This document shows, in pieces, positions 8,196 to 13,314 of a stretch of DNA of 18,356 bases. A program made the position numbers and the translations under genes. The DNA comes from Spirochaetaceae bacterium (GTDB taxonomy: Bacteria; Spirochaetota; Spirochaetia; DSM-27196; PXBQ01). The notes below the pieces were generated by a model. The model had not been told where the DNA came from. It did no database searches and worked only from the letters and a program-made list of their open reading frames with translations. The stretch is taken from positions 1-18,356 of the forward strand of contig PXBQ01000014.1 in the NCBI GenBank assembly GCA_003566875.1. Direction: 5' to 3'. How positions within the stretch are numbered: the first letter of the stretch is position 1; every line of letters starts with the position of its first letter.

Positions 8196-9141
8196 CGATC
8201 ACGTCCTTCCGCCACACCCGGTACGGGCGCATCAGGACGGTCATTGCGAGCAGGATGAGACCGACGGCACCCCACGCGACGGAGGAGCCGTACCCGGGCG
8301 CCCACGCGGGCAGAAGCGGCCAAATAAGCTCGACCGCGATTTCGTCGTGCAAGAGGACAGGAACGAGCAACAGACTCCGGACGTACGCCGCCGCGACGAC
8401 CAGGTTAAAGAAAGGCCATCGGGTCCAACGAAGAAAAGCCCACGAACCGAGAAGCGCGATCGATAGTCCGACCGCCGCAGCCACGAAACGCAGCGAGAAG
8501 ACGGGACGCTCAAACTCGGCCGAAACCGAGCGCGAGTCGCGCGAGATGCCGAGTAAGCCCCGGGGTGGTTGCACAAGCGACCATGGCGCCGTGTCGATAT
8601 CCGAGATAGTGAAGGTCAAACCGGAACCCGACAGCGTCACGCGTCCGTCTTCGATGTGCCCCTCACGCGAGAACGCAAGCCTTGGTTCATCCGTTGGCGA
8701 GTACGTGACGGCGTTTTGCACAACGTCGTCTTCGGTCCGGGAGACAAACAAGAACGCATCCCCCGACCGGTTCAGGACGTTGGTCGGGATCGGAAGCGCG
8801 ACAGGCGAGAGGTCGGCCGTGCTGTCCGGCAAAACTCGGACCAACCAGAACGATCCAACGATGAGGCCCGTCACGGTGACAAGCGCCAAAAACAATGAGA
8901 CAACCGGGATTCCGGGATGGAAATGCAGCCGCGTGAGCACGACGAGCGTCGATAAAACGACGCCGGGTATCACCATGCGCCCGAACGCGGCGAAGAATAC
9001 GGTGAGTGGGTAGAGCGTCGCCGCCCGTCCCGGGTCCGTGTAGCCCAGCCACTCGGCGAGCGCACCGGCGCCGGACAAAAGGAGCGTGACGATAAGAAAC
9101 GTGAGCACAAACCGCACCGGAACCAAGAGCGAGTTTTTCAC
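8188..9141 (-). CDS. Divergent LptF/LptG-like membrane protein, partner of the 580-aa protein
   Basis: A 317-aa protein with three N-terminal helices (about 7-27, 43-70, 78-101), a soluble stretch (102-214) and three C-terminal helices (about 215-236, 245-262, 286-305). The soluble part alternates in short strands ('AFLFVSRTEDD', 'RLAFSREGHIEDGRVTLSG'), like the periplasmic jellyroll of LptF/LptG. Size, topology and the tandem arrangement with a second 3+3 protein support a lipid or lipopolysaccharide permease pair, but no single diagnostic motif proves it. I prefer the GTG at 9141, directly before 'KNSLLVPVRF'; a GTG at 9201 would add 20 residues and leave only 48 nt to the divergent sigma gene. 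Neither has a strong ribosome binding site. A possible promoter TTGATG-16 nt-GATACT (9155-9182) lies just upstream of 9141. Confidence 0.55.
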   Translation of the reverse strand: MKNSLLVPVRFVLTFLIVTLLLSGAGALAEWLGYTDPGRAATLYPLTVFFAAFGRMVIPGVVLSTLVVLTRLHFHPGIPVVSLFLALVTVTGLIVGSFWLVRVLPDSTADLSPVALPIPTNVLNRSGDAFLFVSRTEDDVVQNAVTYSPTDEPRLAFSREGHIEDGRVTLSGSGLTFTISDIDTAPWSLVQPPRGLLGISRDSRSVSAEFERPVFSLRFVAAAVGLSIALLGSWAFLRWTRWPFFNLVVAAAYVRSLLLVPVLLHDEIAVELIWPLLPAWAPGYGSSVAWGAVGLILLAMTVLMRPYRVWRKDVIDE

Positions 9142-9154
9142 GATCACCACAAAA

Positions 9155-9182
9155 AGTATCACGCGGAGGCACGCGGCATCAA
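9155..9182 (-). promoter_or_regulatory. Weak promoter candidate for the Lpt-like operon
   Basis: On the minus strand TTGATG (9177-9182) and GATACT (9155-9160), spaced 16 nt, each match the sigma-70 consensus at 4 of 6 positions. It fits the GTG start at 9141 and would lie inside the coding region if the start at 9201 were used. Confidence 0.25.
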
Positions 9183-9249
9183 GGTACAGACGCGTAATCA
9201 CCCGATCGGTGAATAAATTGCACCCCGTAGTGTAGTATCATCAGGAGCG

Positions 9250-9789
9250 ATGGAAAAGACACTTGTTCTTCGTGCGAAAGCAGGCGATCGCGCCGCGTGC
9301 GAATCGATCACGCGTATCTACCTCAAGCGTGTGTACGCTTCAGCGTACCGGATACTCAGAAACGTCGACGACGCGGCCGACATAGCTCAAGAGACGTTCA
9401 TCCGCGCGTTCGGATCGATCTCGACGTTCGATGAGTCGCGTCCGCTTTACCCATGGCTCGCGCGGATCGCAAAGAATCTGGCGTTGAACACGACGCGGAA
9501 AAGCGAGTATCGAACCGCGGAGCTGCCCGACGACGATTTCATGCATGGTGCCGAGCTTCAGCCGGACGAAAACGCGTTACGTTCGGAGCAGTTGAACTCG
9601 ATTCATCGCGCGATCGACGCGTTGAACGCTCCGTTTCGCGAGATCATCGTGCTCAAACACTTCGAGGACTGCAGTTACGCTGAGATCGCCGACATCCTCG
9701 GAATCCCGATCGGGACGGTTATGTCGCGTCTTTACAACGCGCGACGTGCGCTACGGGAGCAGCTGCAAAAGGTTGAGGAGGGAACATGA
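9250..9789 (+). CDS. ECF-type RNA polymerase sigma factor (RpoE-like)
   Basis: At 179 aa this has the two domains of a group 4 sigma factor. Region 2 (about 20-85) has 'DAADIAQETFIRAF' (41-54) and 'YPWLARIAKNLALN' (67-80). Region 4 (about 118-172) has 'REIIVLKHFEDCSYAEIA' (130-147) and the recognition helix around 'IPIGTVMSRLYNARRAL' (152-168). It should redirect RNA polymerase to a stress regulon while held inactive by the anti-sigma encoded next. AGGAG at 9243-9247 is only 2 nt from the ATG, an unusually short spacing. The stop overlaps the next ATG as ATGA (9786-9789), so the two products are made in step. The inducing signal is unknown; the membrane anti-sigma points to the envelope. Confidence 0.93.
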   Translation: MEKTLVLRAKAGDRAACESITRIYLKRVYASAYRILRNVDDAADIAQETFIRAFGSISTFDESRPLYPWLARIAKNLALNTTRKSEYRTAELPDDDFMHGAELQPDENALRSEQLNSIHRAIDALNAPFREIIVLKHFEDCSYAEIADILGIPIGTVMSRLYNARRALREQLQKVEEGT

Positions 9790-10220
9790 CAAACGACGAG
9801 ATTCGGCTTCGAATCCAGGCACTGGCCGACAACGAGCTTCCGACGGAGCAGATCCCGGCGGTTCTGGAGCAAATCGAAAACTCGTACGAGTTCCGGCAGG
9901 AGTACCGGGAGCTGCTGATGCTGAAAAAGAAACTTTCGGGGGAGCAGATCCCGGAACCGCCTGACGCGTGGTTCGACCGGACGGCAAAGTCGGTGGCACG
10001 AAGAACCCGCTCGATGGTGGCACGGATCGTGTTCCTCGGCTCGTACGTCTCACTGATCGCGTACGCGGTTATTTCCCTTCTTTTGGACTCGTCTACACCC
10101 GGGTTGGTCAGACTGGCGGTAGCCGGAATCGTAATTGGCTTCATCGGCTTGTTCGCGGTTGCGCTGTCCGATAGAATGAGGGAGTCGAAACACGATAAGT
10201 ACAAAGGGGTTATCCGATGA
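9786..10220 (+). CDS. Probable membrane anti-sigma factor lacking zinc-binding residues
   Basis: 144 aa. The cytoplasmic N-terminus (about 1-55) resembles the anti-sigma helical domain: 'IQALADNELPTEQIPAVLEQIENSYEFRQEYREL' matches the usual pattern of an acidic turn followed by a long helix, but the His-x3-Cys-x2-Cys zinc ligands of ZAS proteins are absent and there is no Cys in the protein. Two membrane helices follow (about 80-100 and 107-128) with a very short external loop, then a basic cytoplasmic tail. So it could sense the membrane itself rather than a periplasmic ligand. It is coupled by ATGA overlaps to the sigma gene before it and the YbjQ-like gene after it, and GAGGAGGG precedes its ATG. 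The role is inferred from position and layout. Confidence 0.72.
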   Translation: MTNDEIRLRIQALADNELPTEQIPAVLEQIENSYEFRQEYRELLMLKKKLSGEQIPEPPDAWFDRTAKSVARRTRSMVARIVFLGSYVSLIAYAVISLLLDSSTPGLVRLAVAGIVIGFIGLFAVALSDRMRESKHDKYKGVIR

Positions 10221-10537
10221 TAATCGTGAACACCGAAACGATTCCTGGAAAGAGGATTCGAACCGTTTTCGGTTTGGTCCGTGGGAATACGATACGGGCG
10301 CGCAACCTCGGACGCGACATCATGGCTGTGTTCAAGACCCTTGTCGGAGGCGAAATCCACGACTACACGAAAATGATGGCGGAGTCACGCGATCAAGCCA
10401 TAGATCGCATGATCGAGGACGCCGAGGCGATCGGGGCGAACGCGATCGTAAACGTACGGTTCACGACTACCTCGATGATGCAGGGCGCTGCGGAGTTGAT
10501 GGTATACGGTACGGCCGTTGTATGCGAAGAAGAGTGA
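10217..10537 (+). CDS. YbjQ/UPF0145 family protein
   Basis: A complete 106-aa member of the UPF0145 (YbjQ, 'heavy-metal-binding domain') family. It opens with 'VNTETIPGKRI' and 'GLVRGNTIRARNLGRDI', has the 'LVGGEIHDYTKMMAESRDQAIDRM' middle with the conserved Gly-Glu and Tyr, and ends with 'AIGANAIVNVRFTTTSM'. Members form ring-like pentamers; their cellular role is not established and metal binding is a suggestion only. The ATG overlaps the stop of the anti-sigma gene as ATGA (10217-10220), so it belongs to the ECF operon and is probably a target or helper of that stress response. About 105 nt downstream a terminator-like hairpin closes the operon. Confidence 0.9.
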   Translation: MIIVNTETIPGKRIRTVFGLVRGNTIRARNLGRDIMAVFKTLVGGEIHDYTKMMAESRDQAIDRMIEDAEAIGANAIVNVRFTTTSMMQGAAELMVYGTAVVCEEE

Positions 10538-10549
10538 ACTTTTCCAATT

Positions 10550-10569
10550 GTATACACAGGTTATCCACA
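10550..10569 (+). repeat. Tandem pair of DnaA boxes, left
   Basis: GTATACACA (10550-10558, one mismatch to TTATNCACA) and TTATCCACA (10561-10569, perfect) follow each other at exactly 11 bp, in the same orientation, each followed by GG. A weaker copy, CGATACACA (10575-10583, two mismatches), comes next. One-turn spacing in one orientation is how DnaA boxes are arranged where DnaA assembles as a filament. Confidence 0.6.
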
Positions 10570-10641
10570 GGTCACGATACACAATGACACGAAGAAAGCC
10601 GCGTTGGAGTAGACAGAATCCGTTGAGGTTGGACAAGATCG

Positions 10642-10664
10642 TTAAGGCGGGAAGCCTTAATTTT
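10642..10664 (+). terminator. Probable rho-independent terminator of the ECF operon
   Basis: A perfect 7-bp stem, TTAAGGC (10642-10648) and GCCTTAA (10654-10660), with loop GGGAA is followed by TTTT (10661-10664) on the plus strand. The stem is short and its outer part AT-rich, so strength is moderate. It lies 105 nt after the ybjQ-like stop. Confidence 0.5.
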
Positions 10665-10687
10665 ATACAGAGTATACAAATAAAAAG

Positions 10688-10696
10688 TTACACACA
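10688..10696 (+). repeat. Single DnaA-box-like 9-mer
   Basis: TTACACACA, one mismatch to TTATNCACA, same strand as the two flanking pairs and again followed by GG. It lies inside the most AT-rich part of the region. Confidence 0.45.
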
Positions 10697-10760
10697 GGCC
10701 TTGTCGTAGCGATAATAAAAAGACCTTAAATTCCGTTAACACCAATGAAATAATCCCGAT

Positions 10761-10780
10761 TCATGCACAGGGTATCCACA
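10761..10780 (+). repeat. Tandem pair of DnaA boxes, right
   Basis: TCATGCACA (10761-10769) and GTATCCACA (10772-10780), each one mismatch from TTATNCACA, are spaced exactly 11 bp in the same orientation, each followed by GG. This repeats the plan of the pair 211 bp to the left. Confidence 0.55.
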
Positions 10781-10785
10781 GGTTA

Positions 10786-10801
10786 TGGCACGAGAATTGC
10801 G
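10786..10801 (+). promoter_or_regulatory. Near-consensus sigma-54 (-24/-12) promoter
   Basis: TGGCACG (10786-10792), four bases, then TTGC (10797-10800) matches the sigma-54 consensus TGGCACG-N4-TTGCW at all but the last base (G at 10801). It begins 6 nt after the right DnaA-box pair. It points rightwards, into the antisense strand of the regulator gene, and no plus-strand gene lies downstream, so it would drive an antisense or small RNA starting near 10812, or be a chance match. Confidence 0.45.
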
Positions 10802-10835
10802 TTGGAATTCTTCGGATCGCTGTTTTGCCCGCGCG

Positions 10836-11441
10836 TCACAAAAGCACGTACCCGTGGTTCCGAGCCGCGACGATATCGCAGCCGCCTCCGACGTGCGACG
10901 AAGCGGTCTTCAGCTTCGCTCGCAGCCGCGAGACGTGCATGTCGAGCATCCGCGAGTCATCGGGCTCTCGGTTCCAGAGCAACAGCGTAAGTGCTTTGCG
11001 CGGAACCACATCGGGTACGGTTACGAGCGCGCGCAGTATAGTCGTCTCGGCCGGAGTGAGTCGGATCGTGAGCCGCCCGGCGAGTATCGTGCTGCCGCAC
11101 AGTGTCGTCGTACCACCCGGGAGATGGACGGTGTAAGGAACGCAGTTGCGTGCGCGGACAAACAACTCATCGGGGCTCCACGGATCGCGCAGGTAATCGC
11201 GGCATCCGATACTGAAACACGGAGCCAACGCTTCGGCCGGGCCATAACCGATCGTCGGCACAGCCGGCAACGGCACGACAAGCATCGAGGCCGGGAGTAC
11301 CGCGACATCGTGAAACTCGCCGAGTTCGGTAACGATAACTATATCGGGTGTCTTTTCGGCGGAATCGATAACGTGAAACGTAAGAGTTGAGTCAGATGAA
11401 AGAAACAGGACAAAAAGGCCGCGATTACTCCGCGGCCTCAT
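10836..11441 (-). CDS. Atypical OmpR-type regulator with degenerate receiver and winged-helix domain
   Basis: The C-terminal ~95 residues form an OmpR/PhoB winged helix: 'LTPAETTILRALV', 'VPRKALTLLLW', then the recognition helix 'DSRMLDMHVSRLRAKL' and a final hairpin ending 'GYVLL'. The N-terminal ~105 residues follow the receiver fold ('FVLFLSSDS', 'TPDIVIVTEL', 'CRDYLRDPWSPDEL'), but all three phosphorylation sites are lost: the acidic pair is SD, the acceptor Asp position is Thr and the conserved Lys is Asp. It must therefore work without classical phosphotransfer. The start is uncertain. The only ATG preceding the first receiver strand is at 11441 (201 aa), overlapping the end of pspA by 17 nt; the open frame extends further upstream but only over pspA. 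No good ribosome binding site is present, so coupling to pspA translation is possible. Confidence 0.68.
   Translation of the reverse strand: MRPRSNRGLFVLFLSSDSTLTFHVIDSAEKTPDIVIVTELGEFHDVAVLPASMLVVPLPAVPTIGYGPAEALAPCFSIGCRDYLRDPWSPDELFVRARNCVPYTVHLPGGTTTLCGSTILAGRLTIRLTPAETTILRALVTVPDVVPRKALTLLLWNREPDDSRMLDMHVSRLRAKLKTASSHVGGGCDIVAARNHGYVLL
11412..11438 (-). terminator. Strong rho-independent terminator overlapping the pspA stop codon
   Basis: On the minus strand an 8-bp GC-rich stem (AGGCCGCG and CGCGGCCT) with a 7-nt loop containing the pspA stop codon is followed by a T-run (11412-11416). It is the best terminator in the window. It ends the STAS-YbjN-PspA transcript, yet it also overlaps the likely start of the downstream regulator gene. 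Confidence 0.85.
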
Positions 11442-12204
11442 CCTGTTGCATCTTCTTCTTAAGCTCGTCGAGCGACACGTCCGAATCGCCGGCCGAACTC
11501 GTTCCCGAGTTACCGGTTTTGTCCTCGAGCGCCATCCTCTTTTTGAGGTCCTCAAGCATCGCGTCGGCACCCGCGTTAGTTTTCGACGACTCCAGCTCGG
11601 CAAACCGAGATTCCAGTGTATCGGTCGCGCTCATGTCTTCTATCTCGCCCATAGCTTCGTTCTCGGCTTCGATCTGATCCATCTTGGTCGACATACGTTC
11701 GAACGCCGAGAACGCCGACGTATCGGCCATCCCACCGAGAGTCTCCTGGATCTTTTTCTGGGCCTCGGCTCGTCGCGCTCGCGCCACGAGCAAGTTCTTT
11801 TTTCGCTGAGCTTCTTCGATCTTCTGCTGCAGCCCACGCAACGCGGTTTTCAGTTTCTCGACAGAGGCGTGCTGCGCTTCCCATTGTTCCTTGTACTGCG
11901 CCGCCGTTTTCTCAAAGTCTTGCTTCCGGAGCAGGGCCTCCTTCGCAAGGTCTTCCTTCCCGGCCTTCAACGCAAGCATTGCCTTGCGTTCCCACTCTTG
12001 CGCCTGAGCGTGGTTCTCCTGAATCTGGCGTTCGAGCTTCTTCTCGTCGGCGATCGCCGAGGCGACGCTCTTTTTTGACTCGATAAGCTGTTGATTCATG
12101 TCGACGATCAACTGATTGAGCATCTTTTCGGGATTCTCAGCCTTGCTTATCATATCGTTGAGATTGGACTTCACTACCCTTCTGAAACGGTCAAAAAGAC
12201 CCAT
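11425..12204 (-). CDS. pspA: PspA/IM30 family envelope-stress protein
   Basis: A 259-aa peripheral membrane protein. The N-terminal amphipathic helix 'MGLFDRFRRVVKSNLND' is the membrane-binding element, followed by the long coiled-coil hairpin (about 25-200) with 'NPEKMLNQLIVDMNQQL', the standard family start. PspA polymerises on damaged membranes and limits proton leak. The tail (about 205-259) is longer than in E. coli PspA and holds two copies of a short helical motif, 'LEDLKKRM' (217-224) and 'LDELKKKM' (245-252), separated by a Gly/Ser linker. AGGAGG lies 6 nt before the ATG and overlaps the stop of the ybjN-like gene. No pspBC or PspF-like gene is adjacent; the partners here are YbjN and STAS proteins. 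The stop codon lies in the loop of a terminator. Confidence 0.95.
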   Translation of the reverse strand: MGLFDRFRRVVKSNLNDMISKAENPEKMLNQLIVDMNQQLIESKKSVASAIADEKKLERQIQENHAQAQEWERKAMLALKAGKEDLAKEALLRKQDFEKTAAQYKEQWEAQHASVEKLKTALRGLQQKIEEAQRKKNLLVARARRAEAQKKIQETLGGMADTSAFSAFERMSTKMDQIEAENEAMGEIEDMSATDTLESRFAELESSKTNAGADAMLEDLKKRMALEDKTGNSGTSSAGDSDVSLDELKKKMQQDEAAE

Positions 12205-12214
12205 GGCCGGCCTC

Positions 12215-12595
12215 CTAGTTGTTCAGGTACTTGGACAGCCGCGGATAATGCTGGGCAAGCGCCAACCCCATCGCGTCCAGTGATGCCTGAAACTCCTCAA
12301 AATCGAGTGTGTTGTACTCCAGAGAATCAACGAGGATCACCCCGTCTTCTTCGATCGCGTATGCCCCGTGAACCATTTCAGCGTTCAGTTTCAGAAGCTG
12401 TTCGAAGAACTCCAACTTGTTGTTCTTGGGAATCTCCATCACTTTGGTCCGGAACCACACGAGAGACTCTTCTGCGAACACGACGACACGGCCGAGCCCC
12501 TTGTCCTCGTCGTTGATGACCCAAATGTTCTCACCGACCTCCTCGTACGTGAGTGAAAGGTTGATGAGATAACTTTCTATTCGTTCTTTTACCAT
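12215..12595 (-). CDS. YbjN-like (type III chaperone fold) protein
   Basis: A 126-aa acidic cytoplasmic protein. It starts 'MVKERIESYLINLSLTYEEVGENIWVI', runs through a strand-rich middle ('RVVVFAEESLVWFRTKVMEIP') and ends in helices ('FEEFQASLDAMGLALAQHYPRLSKYL'), which is the YbjN/CesT-like alpha-beta fold of small binding proteins and secretion chaperones. It has no enzyme motif. AGGAG lies 9 nt upstream of the ATG. It sits between the STAS/zinc-ribbon gene (48 nt upstream) and pspA, whose Shine-Dalgarno sequence overlaps this gene's stop, so all three are one transcript. A role as adaptor or chaperone for PspA is an inference from the operon. Confidence 0.78.
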   Translation of the reverse strand: MVKERIESYLINLSLTYEEVGENIWVINDEDKGLGRVVVFAEESLVWFRTKVMEIPKNNKLEFFEQLLKLNAEMVHGAYAIEEDGVILVDSLEYNTLDFEEFQASLDAMGLALAQHYPRLSKYLNN

Positions 12596-12643
12596 TGCGG
12601 CGTTCTCCTGATATCTTCAACCGACGTGCGGCAGGATCGCGGC

Positions 12644-13195
12644 TTACCCGAGAAAAACCTGCCCGGAACTGTCGATCGCGAGAATCGTCTTGCAGTTGGA
12701 GCACCGAAATCTTCCGGGCTTGGAAGCTTTGAGTTTTGTTGAACAGATTGGGCACTTGAAGATTTTCGGGAAGATGTCCGACTCGACAGTTGCGCCGCCC
12801 TTATTGAAGAACTCGACCGCCTCGTCCAAGTTGTCTTTGATATGGAAAAACTGCGAGAATCCCAAGAGTTGGAATACTTCGTAAACCTTCGGCTGAATCT
12901 CGAGCAAAACGAGATCTCCGCCACGAGGTTTGACCGCCTTGAGGAACGCAGTAAACGAACCGATGCCGGTGCTCGAAACGTAGTTCAGTCCGCCGCAATG
13001 AAAAATGAGCCGCGTGAAACCACTTTCGACCGCACGATTGACTCGTTTCTGGAAGAAATTCGAGTTGTAGGTGTCGATATACCCAGTAAGGTACAGAATG
13101 AGACACCCGTCGACACCGTCGACCTTCTGCAGGCGAATTTTTAGGCTCTCGTCTTTTTCTTCGTCGAAACCGGGTACTATTTCGTTATTGTTCAT
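12644..13195 (-). CDS. STAS-domain protein with C-terminal zinc ribbon
   Basis: 183 aa with two parts. The STAS domain (about 18-130) has 'CLILYLTGYIDTYNSNFFQ' and the anti-sigma-antagonist signature 'YVSSTGIGSF' (72-81), where Ser74 or Ser75 would be the phosphorylated residue. A flexible linker leads to a CPIC...CSNC zinc ribbon (Cys148, 151, 165, 168). Antagonists of this kind bind anti-sigma kinases and switch partners on phosphorylation; no kinase or phosphatase is encoded in the window. I start at ATG 13195, preceded by AAGGGAAG; a GTG at 13225 would add ten residues with no better site. A consensus sigma-70 promoter lies ~55 nt upstream of this ATG. It heads the operon with the YbjN-like and PspA proteins. 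The zinc ribbon fusion is unusual for a SpoIIAA-like protein. Confidence 0.85.
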   Translation of the reverse strand: MNNNEIVPGFDEEKDESLKIRLQKVDGVDGCLILYLTGYIDTYNSNFFQKRVNRAVESGFTRLIFHCGGLNYVSSTGIGSFTAFLKAVKPRGGDLVLLEIQPKVYEVFQLLGFSQFFHIKDNLDEAVEFFNKGGATVESDIFPKIFKCPICSTKLKASKPGRFRCSNCKTILAIDSSGQVFLG

Positions 13196-13255
13196 ATCTT
13201 CCCTTTTTTCTGCGGCATCGCGCACCCTGTTTTTTAAATTCGTTCTTCATCCGCG

Positions 13256-13306
13256 TAATAGTAGTAGCCTTCTCTGAATTTGTCAAACCATTGTCGCGTA
13301 CTATTA
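13256..13306. repeat. Inverted repeat flanking the STAS-PspA operon promoter
   Basis: TAATAGTA (13256-13263) and TACTATTA (13299-13306) are perfect 8-bp inverted copies, 35 nt apart, and both are preceded by CGCG on the plus strand. One arm contains the -10 and the other lies just upstream of the -35, so a bound dimer or loop could shut the promoter. Confidence 0.4.
13258..13286 (-). promoter_or_regulatory. Sigma-70-type promoter of the STAS-YbjN-PspA operon
   Basis: On the minus strand TTGACA (13281-13286), a perfect -35, is separated by 17 nt from TACTAT (13258-13263), 5 of 6 to the -10 consensus. Transcription should start near 13251, giving a leader of about 55 nt before the ATG at 13195. 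It is the best housekeeping promoter in the window. Confidence 0.8.
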
Positions 13307-13314
13307 TGTCGGCG

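Larger units (their letters stand above)
10538..10835. other. Non-coding AT-rich region between converging operons with DnaA-like boxes
   Basis: 298 bp without a credible gene, far more AT-rich than its surroundings, especially 10655-10760. It holds five near-consensus DnaA boxes, all on the plus strand, a hairpin with a T-run, a small TATAC/GTATA inverted repeat (10664-10676) and a sigma-54 promoter match. Transcription enters from both sides: the ECF operon from the left and the regulator gene from the right. No small ORF with a ribosome binding site is seen. Confidence 0.7.

Noticed and set aside
10664..10676. XerCD dif-like site (TATAC-AGA-GTATA)
   Set aside because: The arms are only 5 bp and there is no 28-bp dif-like consensus around them.
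10538..10835. Calling this region the chromosomal origin outright
   Set aside because: The DnaA-box pattern fits, but there is no dnaA, dnaN, gyrB, rpmH or parAB nearby, both flanking operons run towards it, and the window is mostly minus-strand on both sides. It is reported as a candidate only.
10785..11390. Plus-strand ORF of 201 aa downstream of the sigma-54 promoter
   Set aside because: Its sequence is Arg/Ser-rich and lies exactly antisense to the winged-helix regulator, whose protein shows real family motifs; it has no ribosome binding site.
11442..11603. Longer form of the winged-helix regulator starting at 11603
   Set aside because: The added residues are a shadow of pspA in another frame (very Arg/Thr-rich) and show no receiver-fold pattern.
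13185..13250. A 21-residue basic upstream ORF overlapping the STAS gene start
   Set aside because: Its ATG sits at the predicted transcription start, it has no ribosome binding site, and its composition follows from the A-rich leader. Nothing suggests regulation by it.
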